Counted from the first letter of the stretch, positions 1 through 11,075 are shown. The stretch: DNA of 64,000 nt from Mesodorylaimus sp. YZB2_4 (GCA_030248295.1 JASANH010001170.1:186001-250000); one strand, 5' to 3'. A program made the numbers and translations. Notes: a model not told the origin generated them from the letters alone.

Positions 1-2
1 CC

Positions 3-866
3 ACTGAAACGGAGACTTTCGAACAGGATGAAAACGAGATCTCGTGTTGCCACATCAGACAATGGGCATATATTCTAACCATTTTCGATGCAGCGGCCAT
101 GGCAAGCTTTGTGGGCTACGCGTCACACACACTGTTCTCGCCAAGACACACGGAAATATACGAGGTGGCCCCGCCGTGGTTAGCGCTGATCATCATTGCT
201 TGCATTAGCATCCTTTTTTCAGCGATCGCCTGTGTGGGCATATGCGGCGAATATGCGGTCCTCTTGATCGGCCAATTGGTCATGCAAGCTGCCCGGTTAG
301 CCGTTCTCGTCATCGTGTTCGTAATGTACATAGCTTGGACGGCACGACGACGAGTCATCGATAATCTGAACATTCCTACTAGTAAGAAACCAGTCGAATT
401 CTGGACCGTCGCTTTCTTCGCATTCCTCGGAATCATATGTTTTCAAATATTTTATTTCCGTATCATCTCAAAGACGTACACTCTTATTCGAAGCAAGCAG
501 AGTGCGGTTGCAGATCTGGAAAGGACCCTGGTGCAAGGCTTCGTCATGCCTCGGGGATGCAGCGCCCATAGCAGTCGACCAGGTCAGCTCGACTTGTCCT
601 GTTTTACCGGCCACGACAGACCACGCATATCAATAGTAGAAGAGATCTTCTTGAGGCCGCCCTACGTAGCCTGCGATCGTCGACACGGAAGGCGGAAGTC
701 GGTTTTAAAGCCACCTGAACACATGGGAATCAGTTCGGATAGAATCGGAGCCTATCCTGTCAACTCTGCCCTCCACTACTACGACAGACTGCCCGCACCA
801 ACCGAGTTTGGACGATGGGCAACGAGAAAGTGCGATGGTAGGCGGGAGACCCGGTCGAGTATCTGA
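3..866 (+). CDS. LAPTM4-like four-helix membrane protein, 3' end
   Basis: The reading frame is open from the left edge of the window to the TGA at 864-866, so this is the last exon of a gene whose start lies outside. The visible 288 residues begin TETETFEQDE and then show a CCHIRQWAYIL start typical of the LAPTM4-like proteins common in nematodes. Four hydrophobic segments follow: WAYILTIFDAAAMASFVGYA, WLALIIIACISILFSAIACV, a third around YAVLLIGQLVMQ...VFVMYIAW, and a fourth around EFWTVAFFAFLGIICFQIFY. A soluble tail of about 125 residues follows, rich in Arg, Pro and Ser. Family knowledge places such proteins in endosomes or lysosomes; the exact role is unknown. An ATTAAA signal lies at 978-983. 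It faces the ARF-like gene tail-to-tail. Confidence 0.6.
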   Translation, partial: TETETFEQDENEISCCHIRQWAYILTIFDAAAMASFVGYASHTLFSPRHTEIYEVAPPWLALIIIACISILFSAIACVGICGEYAVLLIGQLVMQAARLAVLVIVFVMYIAWTARRRVIDNLNIPTSKKPVEFWTVAFFAFLGIICFQIFYFRIISKTYTLIRSKQSAVADLERTLVQGFVMPRGCSAHSSRPGQLDLSCFTGHDRPRISIVEEIFLRPPYVACDRRHGRRKSVLKPPEHMGISSDRIGAYPVNSALHYYDRLPAPTEFGRWATRKCDGRRETRSSI

Positions 867-964
867 CCCAGCATGTCGTGACAGAGATAGTGGCGTACCC
901 AACACTAGGAATTGTACATAAGCGTATATATATATTTTCAGGCTAAGCTCAGAACCCGATGTAA

Positions 965-983
965 TTTATTTTCTCCAATTAAA
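965..983. terminator. Overlapping convergent poly(A) signals
   Basis: ATTAAA at 978-983 on the plus strand follows the LAPTM4-like stop by about 110 bases. TTTATT at 965-970 reads AATAAA on the minus strand and lies beyond the ARF-like stop. The two 3' ends therefore probably overlap. Confidence 0.45.
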
Positions 984-1141
984 TATCACTGATTCAACAG
1001 AAGCGATGTACCAGAAAGACATACGAGTACGCATAAGCCCATCAGCGACTATGCCCTCACAACCAGCACGCACGGCAGACTGTACGGACCGCACTAACCC
1101 ACCACAGATGCACTACATTATCGAATTTATGCGCTACGACT

Positions 1142-2926
1142 CTATTTCTTCAACCCCTTATCTTGCCTCTTCGCTCGGGCTTTTTCTTGCACTCGCGACT
1201 GTAACCATTCGAACCCTTGGAACAGATCGTCGTCTTTCTTCCCCGTGGCCTGCACTGCTTTCAGGTGCCACTGAAAAAGACTGGAACAAATTATCTGAAC
1301 TGGAGATACCGCTTTGAGCCATTTTGACACGTTTCAAAGCGCGCCATGAAGTTAAGATGTCTGGACTTGTATTGCCCCTTTCACATTTCCTTTTGACTTT
1401 GACTTTGCAGTTAGTGTCTTATGTCCTTTAGTGCACTGTATCTGACTTTGGCATGCTGAAAAAGACAAAAGACAAAGGAGGCAAATAGCGGTAAAAAGCG
1501 AGAGCAGACTCATTCTCGGCTTATGCCGTGCTTACTTGAAGCCTCCGTGCGGAACATAAAATTTAAATTCGGTCTAATTTTTGTAACCCACGTGGTCTAA
1601 GTGGAACCGCGTTCGTGGCCTAGGGGTTCAGTGTCTGCCTCTCACGCCAGGTACGCAGTTACGGGCACGTGTTCGACTCGCGACTCGGTAAATCATTTTG
1701 TGAGTGATGTATCCCTTCACCCTCGAGTGTGGTAAAACATGAACAGGCACCCACGATGCAAAATCCTGAATAAATACTGTACATATGTGCAATTCGCTAC
1801 CAGGACGATATTCAGAGATCTGTCAGATCCATATTAACTCATCGATTTCAGCCTTGCGAAGCGAACCACGGTACGCCTGAGCCAAAAGTTTCAACCGATG
1901 CCCTGGAGGCATATTTGAGGTGGTAACCTTTTGTGTTAACACGCTGTCTACAGTTTGTTCATGCCCTTGTTTTACCACATTGTAGTGGCTCGTCTGGCAA
2001 TTAATCCTCTGCACGAAGCTGGCATCACCCGTAAGGGTGATCAGCAGACCAGGTTGCAAAACCTGGTTGTCTGCGCTGGGTTATTGGCGTGGTATGCGGA
2101 CACAGACCCAGACGCAGTACAAAACGCAGATATGCGCGCTTGGCACTTAAGAATGGCATCAACACCCGTCCGTAACTGCCCACATAGCGAAAGAGACAGC
2201 TAATCCTGAGCCGCTAGGCCACGAGGCAAACATTCCTACAGACCGAATAGAAAAACGTTAGCAAACTTACTGGACGATCAGCAAGGTTTTGCAAACCTAA
2301 TGCGGCAATAATCTCGTCTTTTGTCATCGGGGTGCCCGTATTTCGATCGTTAGCATAAACTAATAAGCATGTGTGGGCCAATTCGCGTGTTTCAAGCTAG
2401 AAAAACAAAGGATCGACTGAAAAGCCTGATCATAGAACGGACGAACGATTTAGTCGGTATAGAAATCAAAAGATGCCCTTTGGTAAACTTTAAGCTGCTC
2501 CTACCAATCGGCTGAACAGTTCCTGGACTTCGGGTATGCGTTGTCGATCGGAAATATCGATGACGAACATGACGGCATGGATGTCGTGGCAATATCGATA
2601 CCACAACCATCGAATTTTTTCATGCCCGCCGAAGTCCAACACGTAGAATGCTTGATTCTTGAAACGAACCTTTTCCGTGTTGAATCCTTGGATAGGATAG
2701 CACTAGCCAGGAAGAACGTGTGCCCACGATACCGTACTTACCGACCGTACTCACTGTCTCGATCACTCGCCGGAATTTCAAACGGTAAAGAATTGTCGTC
2801 TTTCCCACATTGTCGAGGCCAACTGAGCAAGAGGCGCAGTTGGAGATTATGGCGAAGAGTAGAATTTATAGTGTACTTACGGAGGAGAACTCGGTTTGGC
2901 TTCCGTCGGCAAGGGGAATTCCCCAT
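1142..2926 (-). CDS. Divergent ARF/ARL-family small GTPase
   Basis: Five exons on the minus strand: 2926-2881, 2822-2742, 2686-2505, 2396-2271 and 1270-1142. All phases agree and give 187 residues. It starts MGNSPC, with Gly2 suited to N-myristoylation as in ARFs. RVLLLGLDNVGKTT is the P-loop and STVGFNTE is switch I. DFGGHEKIRWLW is switch II, where ARFs have DxGGQ, so the catalytic Gln is His. The guanine-specificity motif NKxD is replaced by ANDRN. The end, WHLKAVQATGKKDDDLFQGF, matches the ARF C-terminal helix region. ARFs recruit coats and effectors on membranes; the changed motifs suggest slow hydrolysis or altered nucleotide choice (inference). The last intron is exactly 1000 bases and holds repeats. 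The exact ARL subtype cannot be named. Confidence 0.8.
1605..1695 (+). repeat. tRNA-like relic (SINE head?)
   Basis: Lies in the last ARF-like intron. It contains an A-box-like GTGGCCTAGGGGTTCAG, a CTCTCAC anticodon-loop-like string and a weak B-box (GTGTTCGACTC). The anticodon stem does not pair, so this is not a working tRNA gene but probably a tRNA-derived repeat. Confidence 0.3.
1955..2062. repeat. Dispersed repeat family B, copy 1
   Basis: Core GGCTCGTCTGG followed by AATT/CGATCCTCTGCAC is shared with 23340-23440 and 39905-40000. The minus strand of copies 1 and 2 encodes a similar peptide (VQxIxxQTSxYNVV), so it may derive from a coding element. Confidence 0.45.
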
Positions 2927-3242
2927 GATCGGGTGCGAAGGCAAGACCGACACTTCACCAAGCCGCAGGGCCGCAGAGTGCTTATCAGTACACAATAGTC
3001 ACATTCTCTTTCTCCAGTGAATTTTACACTTCATTGTCAGTTCCCGCCTAAATATTTCAAAAATCCCTGAAAAATGTACCTGCACGTTAGTTTTCCAAAA
3101 AGGGAACGGATCGCCCAATGAGCTGAATGTTCTGCCGTCAAGTAACTTCCTGCGGCCGTTGAAAGTGGTCAAGTCCAACTGGAATCGATGTGTCAATGCA
3201 AAAAAATTTAGAAAATAAACTATTGTTTGTAAGGCCTCCAAG

Positions 3243-3834
3243 ATGAAAGTCACATCCTCAAAGCGGACCGTTGGTGAGCCAAAAGCATATCCGTGCTCTT
3301 GCTCCTGCATTCATCTACCAAGGTATGCACTGCACTTTGCACATTTGCGGCAGAGAATTATAACGGTAAAGTTTACGCACTGTTCCTGTGCATGTACGAG
3401 TGTGTCCTGAAGTTCCTGTCCTCGTGTTATGTGGTTTTGTCGGCACTACTGCACTGCAACTTTATGAACGAGATGTTATCGAATGTGCGATCGCTATATC
3501 CATGCGACCTGCTAGACAGCAAAAAGCGAAAAATCTCGACCATCTTATCTATTCGTCGTCAGAACCCCTCGAATCAGACAAAGAAGCAGGCGTCATTGTA
3601 AAAAGCCGTCTATTGCTGGATGATCGTCAACACAGCGCCGACAGCGGCGATGACGAAGATCAAAAGGAGGGAGGGACGAGGAAGTGAAAGCGAAAGTACT
3701 GAAGTAGAAGACGACGAAGACAAAGACGAAGCTCCAAACCTAAGTGCCGTGGAAGAAAACGAAGAAAAACTAGCACTGAAATTATGTAGACTGAAGAAGA
3801 AAGCGATGCTGGCAGTCGTGACTTAGTTGATCTT
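3243..3834 (+). CDS. Possible unrecognised gene with acidic C-terminus
   Basis: I do not recognise this. A possible first exon starts ATG at 3243 (MKVTSSKRTVGEPKAYPCSC...). An open frame at 3388-3687 has balanced composition (e.g. KNLDHLIYSSSEPLESDKEA) and becomes acidic (ADSGDDEDQKEG). A second frame at 3620-3826 is strongly Glu/Asp-rich (STEVEDDEDKDEAPNLSAVE). I could not join these with convincing splice sites, so exon limits are uncertain and it may not be a gene. It could be a lost upstream part of the next gene, although that protein looks complete without it. Confidence 0.22.
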
Positions 3835-3866
3835 TGCGTGTGAGCTGGCGGTTAAGCGTGACAACG

Positions 3867-3878
3867 CCCCCCCCCCCC
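3867..3878. repeat. C12 homopolymer
   Basis: Twelve consecutive C in non-coding DNA; one of six long G/C runs in the window. Confidence 0.9.
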
Positions 3879-4539
3879 AGAATATGCATTTGATGCGCCT
3901 AGTTGCGGGTGTGGTGAACAAGGGAAGGACAAAGCAACTCATAGAAAACTCGCGTTGAGCACGGAACTCAAAGAAGCGAGTGCACAGGCAAGCCGAGGGA
4001 AAGGCATGGGATCTTTCCAAGCAAATAAGATTCGCAGATTCGCAGTTTGGAGTCATGAAGTGGTTTCAGTCAGGTCGCTCCTTCAAGTGCATATGAACAA
4101 AGCTTCACGGTTTTTGAAGTACTGCATCTCTTGTATCACTTCTTCTCCAGGTCTTCGATTAGGTCAAAATTTGTCCTCTATACTCTTTCTATTTCCACTT
4201 TATTTTCGTTTTGTTACACATACCGTCGTAGTTACTTGTTTTTTTTTAAAATCACATATTCGAAAAAGTAGCCATGATGACAGATAAGTGTCTAGCTCAT
4301 AAACGGCAATCATAGTTCTTTACGTGCAAGCTGTGATTTGTGTGCAGAATAGACTTTTTAATTTTTCGTGTGGAGTAACTATGTTTTTGTTAGCCGTGAC
4401 ACATGTAATGTGTTTTATTAACCGTGTCTAGCAGGCGGCAGCCGAGTGCGCCGAGCTCGTTCCCGTCCATTCCATTGGTTCTGGGCATCGTCGACGAACC
4501 GCTAGGTTTTGAGTCCACGCCTAAACGTAAGAAGCGAAA

Positions 4540-6498
4540 ATGTTGTCTCCGAATGATGAAACGGCTAACATCGATAATGAGTCCGATGATGTTGGGTCAA
4601 AATTTTTAAAGGAATCGCCTCCCCCGCCTATCGAAATTGTGGTCAGAGAACGAGCGGTCGCTGGTTCGTGCTCGCTGGACGAACCAAATTTAAGCGATGA
4701 CGAAGATACGTGCTGGCACATTGCTCCGACTTTGGACGAACGCGTTCTCTCATCGTTCCTCGCAAAAGAAATCGGCGATCCGAATATCCAAGACCAAATT
4801 CTATTGGACGGCGTGACCAGTCGTGATGAGAAAGACCACGACGATGGAACCGGTATGGCTTTTTATTTTCGTCGTCGACGCACGGCTACGTTTTCAAGTC
4901 GACAAACGGACGATTGCATCGACGTCGACGTTGTGGTCGACGACTTTGGATTTTGCTTGCCAGGATTGGATTCGGCCAGAGAACAGGCTGGTCAGTTCGT
5001 GAAAAAAGTATGAATTTGTCATGTTTTTTGTTATAAATATTTGTTCATAGCGAAATCTTCCTTGCAGGTCTGGGAAGCGTCTTGGAAAGCCACTCATTTT
5101 TATTCATTACCGGAATGGCTGCAAGACAATGATTTCCTTCATAGTGGGTACCGACCTCCATTGCCATCGTTTCGAGCCTGTTTCAAATCGATTTTTCGTG
5201 TGCATAATGAGACCGGGAACATCTGGAGTCATATGCTTGGTAAGTAAAGTTATGAGAAAAGTGTCTTCACGCGAGGCTTTTTATACATTTTTCCATCGCC
5301 GGACGTCTTTTTTCGTTAGCACTGACTTGATATTTACGTTTCTAAAGACTTATTTCATTCGGCAGCAGATGGGGTTATCTGTTCAAATTCCTCTCAAGGT
5401 TTTTATACTAGCATTCTTTTCAGGCTGTGCGGCATTTCTCGGCGTCGCAGTTTTTTTTCTAACCCGCCCATCGCATGAAATTCAACTTCAAGAAAAACTG
5501 GTTTTCTCGGCATTTTTTGCTGGCGCTATAGCTTGCTTAGGTTTATCCTTCGCCTTCCATACTGTTAATTGTCATTCAGAGCGAGTGGGTCGACTGTTTT
5601 GCAAGTAAGAGCCTTTTTGCGTGGGTGCGAGAAATTCAATAATACTGTATAATTTCTTCTGTTCTAGGCTCGATTACGTGGGCATAACAATGTTGATCGT
5701 CGGATCGTTTATTCCGTGGTTATTTTATTGTTTTTACTGCCGTCCTGAGCCAAAGATCGTGTACTCGGCAGCGATAATCATCTTGGGCATTGGCTGTATC
5801 GTAGTGTCATTATGGGACAAGTTCTCGGAGCCGTTGTTCCGTCCAATTCGTGCAGGTATGCCAATCAGTAGTTTCTGTCCTATTTGGATGCTAGCGCGAG
5901 CGAACCGCCGGTTTCCAAAAAGGAAACGTGCCCCGGGTCATGATTAAGGTGGGGGGGGGGGGGGAAATTGTGGTATAATAATGGCTTGTGCCCTGGAATA
6001 GTAATCCTATTGTCAGGGGTTCGATTCCCGCTCACTCCTCATTGTCAGTCTACCTCTGTTTCCTATCTGCTATCCTAAGGTTACCTGACATACGCGTAAA
6101 GTATTTCTATTTCAGCAATGTTTTTCGGTCTGGCAATATCGGGCATCATCCCTTCTCTGCACTACCTGATCACCGAGGGCTACTGGTCGGCCATCAATGA
6201 AGCTCGTTTTGGTTGGTTGATGCTGATGGCCCTGTTGTATATCTGTGGAACGTTCCTCTACGCCATGCGGATTCCTGAACGTTTTTTCCCTGGAAAATGC
6301 GATATTTGGGTAAACTTATTTTATTTTGCAGATTTGGTCTGAACTAATAATCTTTGATTTCAGTTTTCAAGCCATCAATTGTTTCATTATTTTGTGGTCG
6401 TGGCAGCATTTGTGCACTATCACGGAATCACTGAAATGGCAATCATGCGCTTGGAAGGTGCGTCGTGCGAAGAAAAAGAACTGTTTAATTTATCCTAA
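4540..6498 (+). CDS. Adiponectin receptor (PAQR family)
   Basis: Six exons: 4540-5007, 5068-5239, 5424-5604, 5668-5855, 6116-6309 and 6364-6498. Phases agree and give 445 residues. The first 156 residues are an acidic, low-similarity cytoplasmic domain. The core has seven hydrophobic segments and the family motifs: [23 protein letters not shown] (first zinc His), KLDYVGI, and [18 protein letters not shown], which carries the other two zinc His residues. PAQR proteins are seven-helix receptors with inside N-terminus and a zinc site linked to ceramidase activity; worm PAQR-1/2 and vertebrate AdipoR act in membrane-fluidity and AMPK signalling. All zinc ligands are present, so it should be active. 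The fourth intron holds a G14 run and a tRNA-like relic. RFWD3 follows on the same strand 328 bases away. Confidence 0.93.
5951..5964. repeat. G14 homopolymer
   Basis: Fourteen consecutive G inside the fourth intron of the adiponectin receptor gene. Confidence 0.9.
5975..6050 (+). repeat. tRNA-like B-box relic in intron
   Basis: AGGGGTTCGATTCCCGCTC at about 6015-6033 is a good RNA polymerase III B-box with a paired T-arm, but no full cloverleaf surrounds it. Similar relics lie at about 12605, 50630 and 62325. Confidence 0.35.
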
Positions 6499-6826
6499 AG
6501 TATTAAGTCTCATTATCTCTGAGCTCACTGCGTTATCAGTTTACTAGCTGTCTTTAGTCCCTACTTACTCTATTTTTGTATCTTTTGTACTCTTTGACGC
6601 TTATGAATTATGGCGACGGTGTTTTTAGTGCTTTGGGTGACACACATACTGACACTGATGATTCATTTTGTTGGTTTCTTAACTGTGAGTAAATTGAATT
6701 TCCCGCTGGTGGCACTGCTTATATCAGGATTAAAAAATTCGTCTGCTAGAAAGTGCGAATCTTGAAATTGATGAAGCCACAGCCTGTTTGTGTGCAAGCA
6801 ATTTCTACGGATAGACTTTTCGAGAA
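6499..6826. other. Short intergenic gap
   Basis: Holds the 3' UTR of the adiponectin receptor gene and the upstream region of RFWD3. No clear AATAAA and no other feature seen. Confidence 0.5.
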
Positions 6827-9800
6827 ATGGATCCTGAAGACGTTTTACCCGCAAATGACGATGAGCCTTTGATCGTTTATAATGATGTTTCTATTGCCGG
6901 TGGCCTGCACCACGAGGAAGTCGTCGAGACCACTTTGTCGGTTGCTGCAGCATCGAACTTGGCGGATACGAGTGCTTTGGACGATGACAATGTAAGAGAT
7001 CGTGGGGTAGATTTTTCTGATTTGATAGGTAGTTCGTAATGGAGAAACCATTTCGGCTGGTTTTCCGATGATTTTTCCCTTTGGTCTGGTCCATGCTGTT
7101 TTCTGTGCGATCCATTTAGGTCAGGTTCCCTCTTCCCTCTGGGATGTCTGCTTAACATCCTTGGGATTTAGCCACCAAAACATCTCAAAGCTTTGGTCCT
7201 GTTCAACCGGGACTATAAGGCCACCAAAAAACATTGGGAACTAAGATAATCTCTGTGAATTTGCTGATTGCATTTCAGTCCTCACACACGTAGCGAGATG
7301 CCTGCCAGATTGCGTTGTAGTGCGTGCGTCGTGCTAATTTTTCAGGTATGCTCAATATGTTTCGAATCGTACACGACGTCGGGCTCTCATCGTATGGCGT
7401 GTTTGATATGCGGACATTTGTTTGGGAAAAGGTGGAAATATCTACAAATTTCTAAATATTCTCTCAGTTTATCCTGCCATTTCAGATGCATTGAAAAATG
7501 GTTTCAACAAACTGTTGGAAACTCAAATCGGATGGGTTCTTGTCCCACGTGCAAACAAAAAGCAAGACGCGGCGATATTCGGGAACATTATTGCCGTGGT
7601 TTGAAAGTAAGCAGACAAACTTAAATTTTACTCCATAATGTTTTGATATTTCGAATTCAGGTCATTGACACGTCAGAGCGAGATGAAGCCATTAAGGAAC
7701 GGGATAGGGAAAGAGAAGAAAAGAAGAAATTGCAAATAGAGTTGGCCACTCTCCGACAGCAACGCGATAATGAAATCAGTCGTTTGCAAGAGGAACTTCG
7801 AGAATTGCAACAGCGAATCTCTTCCGGGTAATTTACGTAATTTGGTTTGGTTATCTGATCAAACACGTTATGTTATTCAGGACAACCCGCTCCACTGATC
7901 TTCCAGAAACTGCGTCGACCAGTGCTGGTGTCGATTTCCTTGTGCCACTTTGTCCTTTTGCTAGAAGACCTGTTAGCGATATTCGCGGATCGTCGAACTT
8001 GCGTTTAGAGTCGATGCAACGAATCGAAGTGTGCAAAGATGGCGAGGCGCGAGTAATGGATTATTTGCCTAGCTTGACCATGTTGGTGGCGTCTTCCAAA
8101 TCGTCGACCCATCTGTTTCCTGGTTATGGATTGACCAAAGTAAGATGCTCACACAATCTCTGCTCAGCGCTAAGTGGCAGTATTATTTTCAGGTACATAC
8201 GGGACTATTACGATGTAGCAAGTTTGTCCGAATTCATTCCCAGGCGATTAGAGATGTCAAATTCACGCCTAGCCAAGATGCACTGATTCTCACTGCTTCG
8301 CAAGACAAAACTTTGAAGATCACTTCCGTCCACAGCGATAGCTTGGTACATAGGTAAGCGTAAGGTAGCGTCTCTCCTCAAATTTTAAAGAAATTTTTTG
8401 CAGTTGGAATGTCTGTCAGCCTGTATGGAGCTGCTGCTGGAAAACTGGCGATACTAATTACATTTTTGCTGGAACACAAAATGGGAAAGTGAAGTTGTAC
8501 GATACTCGAATGTCAACGCTTCAAAATGATAGCGCTGATTCATCGTCGACTCCGATCGATACATTCGATTGTGGGAATATGGGCATCATCGGAATGCAAT
8601 GGGTCGACATGATGTCGAATATCAAGTATGTGGGTCTTTATGGCTCGGCTTTGCGCATCTTATCATCATAACTCTATTTTTAGTGCCCGAGGTCTGTTGG
8701 TGTCGATGATCGATCGGCTGATGTTTTTGGAGCATGTATCGCCCGCGGAGTTTCGTCCACATGTTCTTGCTGTCGAAAGTAAGTAGGAATACCTCGTTGT
8801 TCAGTTACCTGTCTCAGTGATCTTGTCTGATTTTAGCCAAAATTACATCGACATCGTATCATAAAGAAACCCAGCACTTTCTGAACTCGTTTGGACCATC
8901 TGCGCGTCGGGAAAAAGTCGAGCATGTGGTGAGTTTTTGTTGGTGCCGTGATCACAGAAAGTGTGTAGGGCACACCAAATGGCGAGACACCATATCGGCT
9001 GTGAGCCCGCAATAGAAACTATAGGTAGCCGGATCATTAGTTGGCTAAAAGACGCTTGTCAATTAGACCCCGGGGGTAGGATGCGGGCTTGTAACACATT
9101 CACAGGGCCACCAGAAGATACGTCAAGCCATCATCAATCATCATTGAGACCCGAAGCAGCATCACAGAAAGCATGTCGGGCAAACCAAAATGCCAAAGGC
9201 AGCGTAGCAAGTGCCGGGTGTATATCCTTCCATAACTGGGGAACATAGGCCACTCTAATTCCTGATGCTTTTCTTTACACTCAGGCATCTGCGGGGCATA
9301 CCAGCTTTTTACCACCCATGACTTTAGCTGATAAGTTGGTAACTGAAGGTGAAGTTAGCCCTGCCAGGGGCACCGCAAGCGATGTTTTACTAAAAAGCCT
9401 ACCATACCATTGGGTAGGCCCTGATTGCTTGTGTGGTACAGTACAACTTCCTGGGTGCGCCCACAGATGTATGACTAATGAAAGAAGTATCACGAAGTAG
9501 AGTGGCCTATGTCCCCCCCAGTTATGAAAGGATGTATCCTGACACTTACTACGCTGTCTTAAGCATTTTGGTATGCCCTACCCGCTTTCTGTGATGCTGA
9601 TCTCAATGATAATTGCCTGTATAATACAGGCTGAATCATCTTTTGGCGGCGCTGTAACTGTCAGGAGCATCTATCCGCTCTCTGGTACTGCCTGAGCCAG
9701 CACTGTATGGAATTCTGTTTTCTAGCTGAAAGAACTGACCTACCAGAGCGAACCTCAGCCGCAGTACAGTTGCAACTCTATTCAATCATTCGCTGGTGGT

Positions 9801-10116
9801 CGACAGCAGCTGCTGATGTGTCGTAATGCCTTATTCTCGCACCCAGAGAACGACTCGTTGATGGCTTTGGTGTTTGATGAACTCAGTGATAAGGTAAGAA
9901 AGAAATATGATGAATTTGAAAGGTGTACTCATGTTTTCTTTGTTTTAGCTTCAAATTTGGAATGCATCGTCTGGTCAGCACGTTGTGGACGCACCAAAAC
10001 CGTACGGAATGTTTGATAAGATGCTGCATCTGGCTGATTATCATTTTGACAACATTCCAGTGGTGGCTGCTTTGGGCACGAGGTATCTTCATTTGTATAA
10101 GTTGCATTCGGACTGA
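6827..10116 (+). CDS. RFWD3: E3 ubiquitin ligase RFWD3
   Basis: Eleven exons: 6827-6991, 7346-7431, 7486-7606, 7661-7827, 7881-8139, 8193-8353, 8404-8625, 8684-8778, 8837-8928, 9726-9893 and 9949-10116; about 567 residues. A RING finger comes first (VCSICFESYTTSGSHRMACL, CGHLFGKRCIEKWF, CPTCKQKARRGDI). A charged coiled coil follows (around EREEKKKLQIELATLRQQRD), then WD40-type repeats (ILTASQDKTLKITSV, SWNVCQPVWSCCWKTGDTNY, FAGTQNGKVKLYD, LQIWNASSGQHV). RFWD3 ubiquitinates RPA and RAD51 at stalled forks and serves the Fanconi anaemia pathway in the nucleus. The protein is shorter than human RFWD3 (774), mainly because the N-terminal Ser/Gln-rich region is reduced. Joining of exon 1 to the RING exon is the least certain step. 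Intron 9 (8929-9725) holds a foldback element. Confidence 0.9.
8949..8990 (+). repeat. Partial extra copy of the foldback arm
   Basis: ATCACAGAAAG then GGGCACACCAAAT resembles the left arm of the foldback element at 9135 in the same orientation. It suggests an earlier or rearranged insertion in the same intron. Confidence 0.4.
9135..9615. mobile_element. Foldback/MITE-like element in RFWD3 intron 9
   Basis: Arms of about 120 bases at 9135-9256 and 9499-9615 are imperfect inverted complements. Examples: CATCACAGAAAGC against GCTTTCTGTGATG, and ATAGGCCACTCT against AGAGTGGCCTAT. The spacer is about 240 bases. No protein is encoded, so it is non-autonomous. Confidence 0.7.
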
Positions 10117-10381
10117 TTGCGAGTAGGTTGTAGTTTTTCACTGAACTAACAATAAGTGCTCATTTTATATATTTTTCCCAGGAAACGATTCTAAGACTGT
10201 TTGCCTTCGTATTCGTGTCCACGATGTATAGTGACGGTTGGACGGGCGGCTTGTGGCACATTGGATGAACTGACTTGTGTTTGAGTTTGCGCCAGATGCC
10301 ATACGCTTTCAAAACATGCCCATACTAAGACTACTAAGCGGCTCTGGCAGTCGCTTTTGCAAGGCTGACTAGAAACAAGCC

Positions 10382-11075
10382 ATGTATTCGTTTTGGTTTC
10401 TGTTCATAGTGTGTAAGTTGGTCACTGCCCAACTGGACCCCATCACTTCCCCCTGCCCTCCATGGTCGCCATACCAACAGTCTGCTGTGTGCGTCATGCC
10501 CAAGGACTTGGCTAATGCCGTCACCACGCTGTGTCCGAGCAGCAGTTATTTAGGAGTGCAAACATTCGTGTGCGAGCCCAGCAATATCTTCTATTACCTG
10601 CCTACACCGTGTGGATTATGCTCAATTAGTTTTAGATGCCGCGCCAGAGAATCAGCCTATGCTTGCAAGTAAGTCAAACTGGCCAGCTTTGGGGGACTGT
10701 CACCCGACCCATCCCTTTAGTCCTGAGGTGGAAGTGGAACGACAAATTTGCATGAACCCTACGGACATGCAAGCATGCTACCTGCCTCCCAATCTATGCC
10801 CGTATGCTGAAACGGGGTTCGTGTGGCGAGGTAGACGACAGGTCAACGAGACTGATCCGCCCACAACCAACTCAAGCGTCGTGAGATCGGGCAAGACCAG
10901 AATGTGGCAAGCATATCGAACCCGAATGCCCAGACTCAACTGCGCCACGTAAGTCCACCCATCTTTTCAGTGCCACTCATCAACTGTTTACTTTTGCAGG
11001 GACCAAACAGGAGGGGTCGGCTGCCGGTGCTGTTGCTATCCTTATCGCGTATTCGGTACACAATGCGCTCTCTGA
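10382..11075 (+). CDS. Small secreted cysteine-rich protein
   Basis: Three exons: 10382-10668, 10721-10948 and 11000-11075. Phases agree and give 196 residues. It starts with a signal peptide (MYSFWFLFIVCKLVTAQ). The mature part has about 17 cysteines, including CGLCSISFRCRARES and, in the last exon, GCRCCCYPYRVFGTQCAL just before the stop. Each intron is about 50 bases, and both splices keep the cysteine-rich frame, which supports the model. There is an AATAAA at 11112-11117. I do not recognise the family; it resembles secreted cysteine-rich proteins of nematodes in general style only. Function unknown: cuticle, immune or signalling roles are all possible. It sits between RFWD3 and the tail of the POMGNT1-like gene. 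Confidence 0.72.

Larger units (their letters stand above)
2927..4539. other. Gap with one unresolved candidate gene
   Basis: Between the ARF-like start and the adiponectin receptor start. The only protein-like part is the acidic ORF cluster at 3243-3834, listed separately. A 12-base C run lies at 3867-3878. Nothing recognisable was seen from 3880 to 4539; its last part is probably 5' UTR of the receptor gene. Confidence 0.4.

Noticed and set aside
1605..1695. tRNA-Glu gene
   Set aside because: A CTC anticodon-like loop and box-like motifs exist, but the anticodon and acceptor stems do not pair.
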